A program made the translations under genes and the position numbers. Shown piece after piece: positions 41,612 through 51,124 of a stretch of DNA of 64,000 nucleotides (positions within the stretch are counted from its first letter, which is position 1; every line of letters begins with the position of its first letter). The notes under the pieces are model-generated. The model had not been told where the DNA came from, did no database searches, and saw only the letters and a program-made list of their open reading frames with translations. Source of the stretch: Streptomyces sp. XY006. GTDB taxonomy: Bacteria; Actinomycetota; Actinomycetes; Streptomycetales; Streptomycetaceae. The stretch covers positions 62,001 through 126,000 of the forward strand of contig NZ_NOKT01000002.1 in NCBI RefSeq assembly GCF_002237655.1. The letters are read 5' to 3'.

Positions 41612-44600
41612 ATGTCCTCGCAGGCCAGTCGGCTGCTCACGTTCGCCTATATCGTCCTGGTCGCGGGCGTCTCGATCGTCTACATGACCGTCCCGGTGGT
41701 GGCGCCCGTGATGTGGGCCGTCATGGGCCTGGCGGGAGTCATCGCCATCCTGATCGGCACACACGTCCACCGGCCCGCCCATCGGTGGCCCTGGTGGGTG
41801 CTGGCCGCCGGGCTGCTCACGTTCATCGCGGGCGACACGTACTACTTCGTGATGGAGGAGTACCTCGGGGTCCCCAACCCGTTCCCGTCCCCGGCCGACG
41901 CCTGCTACCTCGCCATGTACCCGCTGTTCGCGATCGGCCTGTCGGGGCTCGTGCGGCACCGGTGGGCCGACCGCGACCTGCCCAGCCTGCTCGACGCGCT
42001 GATCGTCACCGCCGGTCTGGCGCTGCCCGTGTGGGTGTACCTGGTGCAGCCGCTGACGGTGGTGCAGGGCCTGACCTGGCAGCAGCGCGCCATCAGCATC
42101 GCCTACCCCCTCGGCGACATCCTCGTGCTGGCCCTGCTGGCGCGGCTGCTCACCCCCAGCCCGGTCGACGGCTCCAACCGTGCCGTACGCCTGCTGGTCA
42201 TCGGCACGGTGACCCTGCTCGCCACCGACATCGCCTACGGGTTGTTGCAGCTGAACGACGTGTGGCAGACCGGCAGCCTGCTGGACCTCGGCTGGGTCGC
42301 CTTCTACACCGCCTGGGGCCTGGCCGCCCTGCATCCCTCCATGGTGGAACTGACCGCTTCGGTGCCCCAGCGGGAATCCCTGCTGCCGCCGCCGCGCCGG
42401 CTGGTCGTGCTGGCCGTGGTCACGCTGATCGCTCCGGGGGTCCTGCTCTGGGAAGGGCTGAGCGACAACACCCGGGACGCCGCCGTGATCGCCGGCTTCT
42501 CGGGGGTGCTGTTCCTGCTGGTGATCCTGCGGCTCGCCGGCATGGTCGTGGCCCACCGGCGCGCGGTGACCCGCGAACTCGCCCTGCGCAAGGCGGCCGC
42601 GTCGCTGGTCTCCGCCTTCCGCCTGGAGGAGATCGACCAGTCGTGCCGTGCGGCGGTCGCCCGGCTGATGGGCCCCGACGTGCCGCACCGGACCATGCTG
42701 CTGCCGACGGAGCGAGCCGGTGAGCTCGGCGCCCGCGGCACCCGCCTGGTGAGCCCGGCCACCCTCGCACCGGAGATCACCGCCCGGCTGGACGCTCTGC
42801 CGTCCGTGCTGGTCTGCCCCATGACCCAGCCCGACCGGCCGGCCGGAACGGTCCTGGGTGTCCTGCTGGTCGCCGCGCCGGAGAGCCGGCTCCGCGAGAC
42901 CTCCGGCTCGCTGGAGATCCTGGCCTCGCACGCGGGTCTGGCCATGGAGCGGGTCACCCTGCGCCAGGAGGTCATCCGGCGGGAGAACGAGGCGTACTTC
43001 CGCACGCTCGTCCGCAACGCCTCCGACGTCATCCTGATCCTGGAGGACGACGACACCATCCGGTACGCCAGCCCCTCGGCGCGCTCGGTGTTCGGCACCG
43101 ACGACCTCGTCGGTGTGCCCCTGCCCGAGCTGGTGGACCCCGGGGACCGCGGGCGGGCCGCGCGCGAGCTGGCCACCGTCCGGAAGCAGGGCCCACGGGC
43201 CGGGCACGACCACTGGTGGGTGCGGCGCCGGGACGGACGCGTCGAGGTGGAGGTGCGCTGCAGCGACTTCCGGGACGAGCGGACGGTGTCCGGACTGGTG
43301 GTGACCCTGCGGGACGTGACCGAGCAGCGGCGCCTGGAGCAGGAGCTGACGCAGCGGGCCTTCCACGACTCGCTGACCGGCCTGCCCAACCGGACCCTGG
43401 TGCTGGAGCGGATCGAGCGGGCCCTGCTGCGCGGCCGCCGCGAGTCGTCGCTGACCTGCCTGCTCTTCATCGACCTGGACGACTTCAAACTGGTCAACGA
43501 CACGATGGGGCACCGCGCGGGCGACCAGCTGCTGATCTCGGTCGCCAACCGGCTGTCCCGGGCGCTGCGCCGCAGCGACACCGCGGCCCGGCTGGGCGGC
43601 GACGAGTTCGCCGTGCTGATGGAGGACGCCAAGCAGCCGCTCGACGCGGAACTCCTGGCCGCGCAGGTGATCCAGACGCTCGGCCGGCCGTTCGACCTGG
43701 CCGACGAGTCGGTCACGGTGTCCGCGAGCGTCGGGGTCGCCACCGCCCGCGACAGCACGGACGCTGAGGAACTCCTGGGCCACGCCGACCTCGCGCTGTA
43801 CGCGGCGAAGGCGGCCGGCAAACGGCAGTGGCGCCGGTTCCGGCCGCTGCTGCGCAGCCGCATGGTCGAACGGCACGACCTGCAGTCCCAGCTGGCCCGG
43901 GCGGTCGCCGACAAGGCGTTCGCGCTGCGCTACCAGCCGGTCGTGGACATCACCGCGGGCGAGGTCGTCGGGTTCGAAGCGCTGGTGCGGTGGCCGAACG
44001 GGCAGCGGCCGCAGGTCCCGCCGGACCAGTTCATCAGCCTGGCCGAGGAGACCGGGCACATCGCGCCGCTGGGTTCGTGGGTGCTGGAGAACGCGGTCAA
44101 CGACATCGTGGACCTGCAGCGGCTGCCGGGCCCCGTCCGGCCGCCCTACGTCAGCGTCAACGTCTCCGCCCGCCAGTTCCGCGACGCCGGGTTCGTCGAG
44201 CAGGTCGGCCAGGCGCTCAGCACCCCGGGGCTGGAACCGGGATCGCTGCAGCTGGAGCTGACCGAGACGGTGCTGCTGCACCGCGACGACCGGCTCCAGA
44301 CGGTGCTGCACACGCTGAAGGAACTCGGGGTGCACATCGCGGTCGACGACTTCGGCACCGGCTTCTCGTCGCTGCGGTATCTGCGGGACTTCCCCATCGA
44401 CGTGCTGAAGATCGACAAGTCGTTCATCGACGACATCGCGCGCGACGCCCAGCAGGTCGCCCTCGTCGAGGGCATCGTGCGGATCGCCGACACCCTGGGC
44501 CTGCAGGTCATCGCGGAAGGCATCGAGGACGCCGCGCAGCGGGACCTGCTGGCCGGGATGGGGTGCCGGTTCGGGCAGGGGTTCCTGTTCGCCCGCCCCA

Positions 44601-45919
44601 TGACGGTGGAGCAGACCGCGCATGTGCTGCGCGAGCCCACCGCCCGCCCCTTCGCCCAGCACCGCACACCGCGGCCCCGGGTGGACACCGCCGCCCGCGG
44701 ACGCCGCGAGGCGCGCTGGGCGGACCTGGAGCATCTGCGGCGTACCAGCCCGATGAGCGACGCGGTGCTCGACGAGGTGCGCGGCCGGCACATCCGCAGC
44801 GGCGATCACTGGCTGATCGACTTCGCCTCCTGCAACTACCTCGGGTTCGACTGGGACCCGGAGGTCATGGAGTCGGTCGAGCCGGCGGTGCGCCGGTGGG
44901 GCACCCACCCGAGCTGGTCGCGGCTGCTGGGCAGTCCGCGGCTGTATCCCGACATCGAGGAGCGGCTCGCCTCGCTGCTGGGCGCGCCGGACACGCTGCT
45001 GCTGCCGACGCTGACGCTGGTGCACTCCTCGGTGATCCCGGCGCTGGCCGAGGACGGGCACGTGTTCGTGGAGGCGACCGCGCACCGCACGGTCTACGAC
45101 GGCTGTGTGGTGGCCCGTGCGCAGGGCGCCACCCTGCACCGCTTCCACGCCGACCGCCTCGACGAACTGCGGGCCCTGCTGGCCGCCGTGCCGAAGGGCA
45201 CGCCCCGCCTGGTGTGCCTGGACGGCGTCAACAGCATGAGCGGCAACGTCCCGGACCTGCCGGCGCTGGCGGCGGTCACCCGCGCCGAGGGGGCGACGCT
45301 GTACGTCGACGACGCGCACGGCTTCGGCGTGATCGGGGAGCGCGGGCCGGGCGAGACCTGCCCGTACGGCATGCGCGGCAACTGCGTGGTGCGGCACACC
45401 GGGGAGTCGTACGACGGCATCGTCCTCGTCGGCGGGTTCTCCAAGGCGTACTCGTCCCTGCTGGCGTTCCTCGCGCTGCCGCCGGAGCTGAAGAACCGGC
45501 TGAAGACCGCGGCCGCTCCCTATCTGTACTCGGGGCCGTCCCCCACGGCGTCCCTGGCCACGGCGCTGGCGGGGCTGGACGTCAACGAGCGCCGGGGGGA
45601 CGTCATCCGGGCCGACCTGTACCGCAAGACGGTGCGGGTACTCGATCACCTGGACGACATGGGGGTGTACACGCTCAACGCGGACCGGCTGCCCATCGTG
45701 GAGGTGCCGCTGGCGAACCCCGCGGACCTGGACGCGGTGGCGGCGTTCCTGTGGGAGGAGGGCATCTACGTGACGCTGGCCGCCTACCCGCTGGTCCCGC
45801 GCGACCGGGTGGGCTTCCGCGTCCAGCTCACGGCGCTCAACTCCGACGAGGACATCGAGCGGCTGAACGGGACGCTGACCCGCCTGTCCGAACGCTTCCC
45901 GCTGCGGATGAAGGGCTAG
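41612..45919 (+). CDS. Membrane PAS-GGDEF-EAL protein fused to a PLP-dependent alpha-oxoamine-synthase-like domain
   Basis: 1435 residues from an ATG after GGGGGAGG. Order: eight to ten membrane helices (about 8-325); GAF-like region (330-470); PAS (475-585, AYFRTLVRNASDVILILEDD); GGDEF (590-755, intact GGDEF at 662-666 with inhibitory-site RRSD five residues before); EAL (770-1015, EAL at 789-791, DDFGTG at 912-917); linker; then residues about 1040-1430 form a complete fold-type I aminotransferase of the BioF/Kbl/CqsA type. The PLP site is intact: H in EATAHRTVYDG, D-x-A-H in YVDDAHGFG, Lys1278 in GGFSKAYSS. It can be predicted to make and break c-di-GMP and also to join an amino acid with an acyl-CoA. 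I know of no described protein with this architecture. A methyltransferase gene follows after 6 bp. Confidence 0.9.
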   Translation: MSSQASRLLTFAYIVLVAGVSIVYMTVPVVAPVMWAVMGLAGVIAILIGTHVHRPAHRWPWWVLAAGLLTFIAGDTYYFVMEEYLGVPNPFPSPADACYLAMYPLFAIGLSGLVRHRWADRDLPSLLDALIVTAGLALPVWVYLVQPLTVVQGLTWQQRAISIAYPLGDILVLALLARLLTPSPVDGSNRAVRLLVIGTVTLLATDIAYGLLQLNDVWQTGSLLDLGWVAFYTAWGLAALHPSMVELTASVPQRESLLPPPRRLVVLAVVTLIAPGVLLWEGLSDNTRDAAVIAGFSGVLFLLVILRLAGMVVAHRRAVTRELALRKAAASLVSAFRLEEIDQSCRAAVARLMGPDVPHRTMLLPTERAGELGARGTRLVSPATLAPEITARLDALPSVLVCPMTQPDRPAGTVLGVLLVAAPESRLRETSGSLEILASHAGLAMERVTLRQEVIRRENEAYFRTLVRNASDVILILEDDDTIRYASPSARSVFGTDDLVGVPLPELVDPGDRGRAARELATVRKQGPRAGHDHWWVRRRDGRVEVEVRCSDFRDERTVSGLVVTLRDVTEQRRLEQELTQRAFHDSLTGLPNRTLVLERIERALLRGRRESSLTCLLFIDLDDFKLVNDTMGHRAGDQLLISVANRLSRALRRSDTAARLGGDEFAVLMEDAKQPLDAELLAAQVIQTLGRPFDLADESVTVSASVGVATARDSTDAEELLGHADLALYAAKAAGKRQWRRFRPLLRSRMVERHDLQSQLARAVADKAFALRYQPVVDITAGEVVGFEALVRWPNGQRPQVPPDQFISLAEETGHIAPLGSWVLENAVNDIVDLQRLPGPVRPPYVSVNVSARQFRDAGFVEQVGQALSTPGLEPGSLQLELTETVLLHRDDRLQTVLHTLKELGVHIAVDDFGTGFSSLRYLRDFPIDVLKIDKSFIDDIARDAQQVALVEGIVRIADTLGLQVIAEGIEDAAQRDLLAGMGCRFGQGFLFARPMTVEQTAHVLREPTARPFAQHRTPRPRVDTAARGRREARWADLEHLRRTSPMSDAVLDEVRGRHIRSGDHWLIDFASCNYLGFDWDPEVMESVEPAVRRWGTHPSWSRLLGSPRLYPDIEERLASLLGAPDTLLLPTLTLVHSSVIPALAEDGHVFVEATAHRTVYDGCVVARAQGATLHRFHADRLDELRALLAAVPKGTPRLVCLDGVNSMSGNVPDLPALAAVTRAEGATLYVDDAHGFGVIGERGPGETCPYGMRGNCVVRHTGESYDGIVLVGGFSKAYSSLLAFLALPPELKNRLKTAAAPYLYSGPSPTASLATALAGLDVNERRGDVIRADLYRKTVRVLDHLDDMGVYTLNADRLPIVEVPLANPADLDAVAAFLWEEGIYVTLAAYPLVPRDRVGFRVQLTALNSDEDIERLNGTLTRLSERFPLRMKG

Positions 45920-45925
45920 CCGGCC

Positions 45926-46660
45926 ATGACGACGCACAACGACGACGTGGACTGGGACCGCTGGCCGGTCGCGGACTACCTCGCGGAGAACTACCGCGAG
46001 GTGCACGCCTCGGACGCGGCCGTCATCGCGCACCACGCCGCGTTCTACCGCGCGCTGCCGGCCGGCGGGATCGCGCGCGCGGTGGAGTTCGGGGCGGGGC
46101 CCAACCTCTATCCGCTGATGCTGGCGTCCGCCGCGTGCCGCCGGATCGACGCCGTGGAGGCGGGCGCGAGCAATGTGGCCTACCTCCAGGACCAGATCTG
46201 CCACCGGACCGACGCGAGCTGGCTGCCGTTCCACGCGTTGTGCCGGCGGCTCGACCCCCGGGTGCCGGCGACGCTGGCCGGGGCGCTGGCCCCGGTGAAC
46301 ATCGTCCACGCCGACGTCCGGGCCCTGCCGGCGGGCCGGTACGAGCTGGGCTCCATGCACTTCGTCGCGGAGAGCGTGACGGAGGACTTCGCCGAGTTCG
46401 CCGACTTCTGCCGTGCCTTCGTCCGCGCGGTCGCCCCCGGCGGCCCGCTGGTGGCCGCGTTCATGGAGAACATGCCGACCTACCGCATCGGCCCGGCCTC
46501 GCGCTGGCCCGGCTGCCCGGTCGACCCGGCGACGATCACCGAGGTGTTCACGCCCCTGACGCGCGACCTGGACATCACCCACGTCGACGCGGACCCGACG
46601 CTGCCGGACTACGGCGACTCGGGGATGGTGCTGCTGACGGGGGTGGCGGACGCGGCCTGA
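45926..46660 (+). CDS. SAM-dependent methyltransferase, NNMT/PNMT/TEMT-like
   Basis: 244 residues, six bases after the GGDEF-EAL-PLP fusion and surely cotranscribed. The N-terminus (VDWDRWPVADYLAENYREV) and the SAM-binding loop (ARAVEFGAGPNLYPLMLASAACRRIDAVEAG) fit the NNMT/PNMT/TEMT class, which methylates amine nitrogen or thioether sulfur of small molecules. The later SMHFVAESVTEDFAEFADFC segment is also typical. Its tight linkage to an oxoamine-synthase domain suggests that it modifies the amine product of that domain; this is inference. Confidence 0.82.
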   Translation: MTTHNDDVDWDRWPVADYLAENYREVHASDAAVIAHHAAFYRALPAGGIARAVEFGAGPNLYPLMLASAACRRIDAVEAGASNVAYLQDQICHRTDASWLPFHALCRRLDPRVPATLAGALAPVNIVHADVRALPAGRYELGSMHFVAESVTEDFAEFADFCRAFVRAVAPGGPLVAAFMENMPTYRIGPASRWPGCPVDPATITEVFTPLTRDLDITHVDADPTLPDYGDSGMVLLTGVADAA

Positions 46661-46733
46661 GCCGCCCGGCGCCGACCGCCCGTGGCCTCCGTCCCGGCCG
46701 GGGCACACGGCCGGCGGCCGGATCATGCGTGGG

Positions 46734-47414
46734 TCAGCTGTCCGTGTCCCCGTTCCCGGCTGGCCGGAAGCGCCGGCGCAGCACCACTCCCCCGAGCACC
46801 AGCGCGGCGCCCGCGGCGACGGTCTGCAGCGTGTGGTCCGTGCCCGTGTGGGCCAGGGCGCCCCGGGCCTGCTGGGGAGTGGTGTGCCGGACCTGCTCCG
46901 GAGCGGGGCGGGGGCGCTCCGGGGCGGACGGCTCCGGGGCGGGCGGCTTCGCCGGGTCGTGCGGCCGGACCGGGCGGTCGCCGGGCGTGTTGGAGGACTG
47001 GTTGCCGGTCGACGGGTTGCCGATGCCGACCACGTCCACCGTGTTGCCGGTGACGTTGACGGGGAGCTCGACCGGCAGCTGGACGCCGTTGCCGGAGACC
47101 ACGCCCGGCGAATCCTTTCCCCGGCTTTCGGCGGCCGCGCCGCCGGAGCGCCCCGGCCGCTCGGCCGCCCGGCCGTCCTTGTTCGCGCAGGCGTTGCCCG
47201 CGGCGGGGTTCAGCAGCCCCACCACGTTCACGGTGTTGCCGCACACGTTCACCGGGACGTGCACCGGCAGCTGGACGGTGTTGCCGGAGACCACCCCGGG
47301 CGAGCCGGCCGCTGAGCCGTCCGCCCCGGAACCGGCGTACGCGGGGACGGTCATGGCCATCGCGCCGGAGGCGGCGGCGACGGCGATCACACCGTTTCGG
47401 GTGACCCGCTTCAT
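46734..47414 (-). CDS. Long chaplin with two chaplin domains and sortase signal
   Basis: 226 residues from the ATG at 47414. A Sec signal peptide (ends near AYA-GSG) is followed by chaplin domain 1 (about 38-78, PGVVSGNTVQLPVHVPVNVCGNTVNVVG in pieces, with two Cys) and chaplin domain 2 (about 100-142, GNGVQLPVELPVNVTGNTVDVVG). A Pro-rich wall spacer leads to LAHTG, a membrane helix (AAGAALVLGGVVL) and RRRFR. The LAxTG signal is the class used by sortase E to anchor ChpA-C to the cell wall of aerial hyphae. Domain 2 lacks both conserved Cys (VTGN and GNQSSN). Divergent from the hydrolase gene. Confidence 0.92.
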   Translation of the reverse strand: MKRVTRNGVIAVAAASGAMAMTVPAYAGSGADGSAAGSPGVVSGNTVQLPVHVPVNVCGNTVNVVGLLNPAAGNACANKDGRAAERPGRSGGAAAESRGKDSPGVVSGNGVQLPVELPVNVTGNTVDVVGIGNPSTGNQSSNTPGDRPVRPHDPAKPPAPEPSAPERPRPAPEQVRHTTPQQARGALAHTGTDHTLQTVAAGAALVLGGVVLRRRFRPAGNGDTDS

Positions 47415-47686
47415 AGGTTCCCTGCCTTCCAGACATCGTCGCGGGCACTCACCCGCACGAGATGAAACGCGGCCCGCCCGGTCCGAGTTATGGCTAATCG
47501 GCCTTTCACTCCATCGAGCGGCCCGGTTGTCGAACTAGCGGTAAAAACCTTCGTATGCGCGACGAAAGGCGCGGGTGAAACCGTGCAGGGCAGGCCAGGT
47601 CCGCCCGCCCCGCCCGCCCGGAGGCGCGCCCGTCGGGGCACGCTTATCGTGGGCGAGGGCGCCGTGGGGCGTCCCTGGAGGCATCG

Positions 47687-49258
47687 ATGCTGGCCAAGCT
47701 GTCCACGCGCCCCTCGATCCGGCGCAGCGCGGTCGCCGGCGCGTGCGGACTGGCCCTGCTGGGCACGGGGCTGCCGACCGCCGCCGACCCCTCGCCCGGC
47801 CTGGAGCGCTTCTACGACCAGAAGGTGAAGTGGTCCCGCTGCGCGGGGCCGGACATGCCGAAGGACCTGCAGTGCGGCAAGGTCACCGTCCCCCTCGACT
47901 ACGACCGGCCGCAGCGGGGCACGCTCGACCTCGCCGTGGCCCGCTACCGGGCCACCGGGGCCTCGCGGGGCTCGGTGCTGCTGAACTTCGGCGGCCCCGG
48001 CGGCCAGGGCGTGGGCCAGCTCGCGCTCGCCGGCAAGGAGTTCATGGACCTGACCGACGGCTACGACGTGGTCTCCTTCGACCCTCGCGGCGTCGGCCGC
48101 TCCTCCCCCGTCAGCTGCGGGAACGCCTCCGATGACGCCCTGGACGCGACCGACGGCAACGCCGACGTGACCGATCCGCAGGCCGTGCTGGAGAAGCTGC
48201 GCGACGCCGCGGCCGAGTGCGCCGAGCACTCGGGCCCGGTCCTGCCCCACATCGGGACGGTGAACGCCGCCCGCGACCTGGACGTCATGCGCGACGCGCT
48301 CGGTGACGGCAAACTCAACTACCTCGGCTTCTCCTACGGCAGCCGGCTCGGCGCGGTCTACGCGGCGCAGTTCCCGGGGAAGGTCGGCCGCATGGTGCTG
48401 GACGGCGTCGACACGCTGACCGAGCCGCTGGCCGAGCAGGGCGTGGTGAGCGCGCGCGGGCAGCAGACCGCGCTGGAGAACTTCCTCACCTGGTGCACGG
48501 AGGACATCGCCTGCCCCTTCGGGCAGAACGCGCGCGAGGCCCAGGAGCACGTCGTCGAGGTCGTGAAGTCGCTCGACGAGGACCCGGTGCCGACCGACTT
48601 CGGGGAGGCGTTCTCCGGGCAGGACTTCGCCGGCGCCCTCGGCCAGGGCCTCTACAGCAGGGAGCTGTGGCCCTCGCTCCAGCGGGCCGTCGCCCGGCTG
48701 CTGGAGGAGGGCGACACCAGCGGCCTGGAGGCCTTCCTGTACGGCGGCTTCACGCTCCCGCCGCTGGGCAGGGTCCACCGCGGGCTCACCGACCCGGAGG
48801 ACGTGCCCCTGGACAACCTGCCGGCGGCGTTGATGGCGGTGAACTGCGCGGACGATCCCGACCGCCCCGGCGCCGCCCAGGTCGAACGGGATCTCGACCG
48901 GCTGCGGGCCCGGTACGAGCAGGCCTCACCGGTCTTCGGGCAGTACCGGCTCACGCAGGTGCTGATGTGCTACGGCCGCCCCAAGGGCACCGACTTCATC
49001 CGCGACGAGGTCAAGGACGTCGACACACCGCGCATGCTGCTGGTCGGCACCCGGGGAGACCCGGCCACCCCGTACCGCTGGACGGTGGAGACGGCCGAGC
49101 GGCTGGGGTCGTCCGCGGTGGTGCTCGACAACCGGGGCGAGGGCCACACCGGCTACGGCTCCTCCACGTGCGTGCACCGCAAGGTCGACGCCTTCCTGCT
49201 GTACGGCACCCTCCCGCCGGACGGCAGCTCCTGCGGCTCCGACCACGACACCGAGTGA
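47687..49258 (+). CDS. Secreted alpha/beta hydrolase, tripeptidyl aminopeptidase (TAP) family
   Basis: 523 residues from the ATG at 47687. A Sec-type signal (RRSAVAGACGLALLGTGLPTAAD) precedes an alpha/beta hydrolase of the Streptomyces TAP/SlpD-E type. The oxyanion region is LLNFGGPGGQG; nucleophile Ser is in LGFSYGSRLG, Asp in GTRGDPATPY and His in GEGHTGYG, with the C-terminal TAP-like domain (410-510). Relatives remove tripeptides from secreted protein N-termini. The chain has several Cys suited to disulfides. The substrate is not proven. Confidence 0.87.
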   Translation: MLAKLSTRPSIRRSAVAGACGLALLGTGLPTAADPSPGLERFYDQKVKWSRCAGPDMPKDLQCGKVTVPLDYDRPQRGTLDLAVARYRATGASRGSVLLNFGGPGGQGVGQLALAGKEFMDLTDGYDVVSFDPRGVGRSSPVSCGNASDDALDATDGNADVTDPQAVLEKLRDAAAECAEHSGPVLPHIGTVNAARDLDVMRDALGDGKLNYLGFSYGSRLGAVYAAQFPGKVGRMVLDGVDTLTEPLAEQGVVSARGQQTALENFLTWCTEDIACPFGQNAREAQEHVVEVVKSLDEDPVPTDFGEAFSGQDFAGALGQGLYSRELWPSLQRAVARLLEEGDTSGLEAFLYGGFTLPPLGRVHRGLTDPEDVPLDNLPAALMAVNCADDPDRPGAAQVERDLDRLRARYEQASPVFGQYRLTQVLMCYGRPKGTDFIRDEVKDVDTPRMLLVGTRGDPATPYRWTVETAERLGSSAVVLDNRGEGHTGYGSSTCVHRKVDAFLLYGTLPPDGSSCGSDHDTE

Positions 49259-49282
49259 GCCGGTGCGGGCCCGGGGCCGCCC

Positions 49283-51124
49283 TCAGCCGAGGGCGACCTC
49301 GGGTGCGTACAGCTCCAGCCACGTCGCCAGGTCGAGGGTCCGTTCCAGGCCGCGCCGCGCCGCCTGGCCGCTGACGGGCGTGTCGTCCCGGGCGGCACGG
49401 CGCAGCCACTCGGGGTCGACGAGGTCGAAGACGGGATGGTCCGGCCGGGCGAGCAGGTCCTCGGCCTGCCGGCGCAGGGCCACCGCGTACCGCGGGTCCT
49501 GGGTGGACGGGTAGGGGCTCTTGACCCGGTCGTAGACGGACCGGGGGATGAGGTCCGCGGTCGCCTCCCGGAGGAGGCTCTTCTCCCGGCCGTCGAAGGA
49601 CTTCAGCGCCCAGGGCGCGTTGTAGACGTACTCGACGAGCCGGTGGTCGCAGAACGGCACCCGGACCTCCAGTCCGACGGCCATGCTGGCGCGGTCCTTG
49701 CGGTCGAGGAGGATCCGCACGAACCGGGTGAGGTGGAGGTGGCTGATCCGGCGCATCCGGAACTCCAGGTCGCTCTCGCCGTCGAGGCGCTCGACCCGGG
49801 CCGCGGCGGAGCGGTAGCCGTCGGCGACGTACGTCTCCAGGTCCAGGGCCTTGACCAGTTCGGGGCGCAGGACCTCGGTGTCGTCGCCGAAGTGCCGGCC
49901 GAAGCCCACCAGCCAGGGGAAGGTGTCGGCCGTGCGGGCCTCCTCGTCGAAGAACTGCCGGTAGCCGCCGAACACCTCGTCGGCCGATTCGCCCGACAGG
50001 GCCACCGTGGAGTGTTCCCGGATGGCCTTGAAGAGCAGGTACAAGGAGGCGTCCATGTCGCCGAGGCCGGCCGGGAGGTCGCGCGCCCTGATCACCTTCT
50101 CGCGGACGGCGGGGTCGGCGAGGGCGTCCGGGTCGAGCACGATGTCCCGGTGGTCGGTTCCGCAGGCGCGGGCCACGTCGTGCACGAAGGGCGTGTCCGG
50201 GGTGGCGCGCAGTTCGTCGGCGACGAAACGGTCGGCCTGGCCGGCGAAGTCGACGGCGAAGCTGCGGACCCTCTCCCCGTGCGCGCCGAGCTGCCGGGCG
50301 GCGAGGGCGGTCATGGCGGAGGAGTCGAGTCCGCCGGAGAGCAGGGTGCAGCGCGGCACGTCGGCGACGAGCTGGCGGCGCACGATGTCGTCGAGCAGGG
50401 AGCGGACGGTGCTGATCGTGGTGGCGCGGTCGTCCTCGTGGGGCCGGGTCCGCAGCTCCCAGTAGACGTGCCGGCGCACGCCCGTGCGGTCGACGGTGAC
50501 GACGGTGCCGGGCTCGACCTCGCGCATGTCCTCCCACACGGCGTGCCCGGGCGTCTTGACCATGGTGAACAGCTCGCGCAGACCGTCGAGGCCGACCCGG
50601 GGCCGGGCCAGCGGGTTGGCGAGGATCGCCTTCGGTTCGGAGCCGAACAGGACGCCGTCGGGGGTGGGGTGGTAGTAGAGGGGCTTGATGCCCATGCGGT
50701 CGCGGATCAGCAGGAGCCGGTCGGTGCGGCCGTCCCAGACGGCGAAGGCGTACATGCCGTTGAGGTGCTCGGCGACGGCGTCGCCCCATTCGAGATAGCC
50801 GCGCAGCACGACCTCGGTGTCGGAGTCGGTGGTGAAGCGGTGACCGCGTGCGGCGAGCTCGCCGCGCAGCTCGGTGAAGTTGTAGGCCTCTCCCGAGTAG
50901 ACGAGGGCGACGGTGCCGTGCGGGGTCGCGGCGGTCATGGGCTGGCGGCCCCCGGGCAGGTCGATGATCGCGAGCCTGCGGTGCCCGAGTCCGGCGGGGC
51001 CCTCGGCCCAGACGCCCCGGTCGTCCGGACCGCGGCAGGCCATCGTCTCGGTCATCGCGTCCAGGGTCGCGGCCTCGGCCCGCAGATCACAGTCGAAGGA
51101 GACCCAGCCGGTGATGCCGCACAT
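49283..51124 (-). CDS. asnB: Asparagine synthase (glutamine-hydrolysing)
   Basis: 613 residues. The N-terminal Ntn-type glutaminase domain begins MCGITGW with nucleophile Cys2, followed by RGPDDRG, and YSGEAYNF; the usual YNGEIYN Asn is Ser here. The synthetase domain has the ATP pyrophosphatase loop LSGGLDSSAM near residue 265 and LSGESADEVFGGY. It makes asparagine from aspartate, glutamine and ATP. Many Streptomyces homologues amidate other metabolites, but there is no biosynthetic cluster here and the full length fits the primary enzyme. Convergent with the TAP-like hydrolase. Confidence 0.9.
   Translation of the reverse strand: MCGITGWVSFDCDLRAEAATLDAMTETMACRGPDDRGVWAEGPAGLGHRRLAIIDLPGGRQPMTAATPHGTVALVYSGEAYNFTELRGELAARGHRFTTDSDTEVVLRGYLEWGDAVAEHLNGMYAFAVWDGRTDRLLLIRDRMGIKPLYYHPTPDGVLFGSEPKAILANPLARPRVGLDGLRELFTMVKTPGHAVWEDMREVEPGTVVTVDRTGVRRHVYWELRTRPHEDDRATTISTVRSLLDDIVRRQLVADVPRCTLLSGGLDSSAMTALAARQLGAHGERVRSFAVDFAGQADRFVADELRATPDTPFVHDVARACGTDHRDIVLDPDALADPAVREKVIRARDLPAGLGDMDASLYLLFKAIREHSTVALSGESADEVFGGYRQFFDEEARTADTFPWLVGFGRHFGDDTEVLRPELVKALDLETYVADGYRSAAARVERLDGESDLEFRMRRISHLHLTRFVRILLDRKDRASMAVGLEVRVPFCDHRLVEYVYNAPWALKSFDGREKSLLREATADLIPRSVYDRVKSPYPSTQDPRYAVALRRQAEDLLARPDHPVFDLVDPEWLRRAARDDTPVSGQAARRGLERTLDLATWLELYAPEVALG

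Noticed and set aside
41552..46726. A 1724-residue open frame antisense to the GGDEF-EAL-PLP fusion
   Set aside because: It is low-complexity Arg/Gly/Gln-rich sequence with no domains. In DNA of this GC content long antisense frames arise by chance, and the plus strand carries intact, well-known motifs.
49283..51124. asnB considered as part of a natural-product cluster
   Set aside because: Asparagine-synthase-like amidotransferases occur in such clusters, but no NRPS, PKS or tailoring genes flank it.
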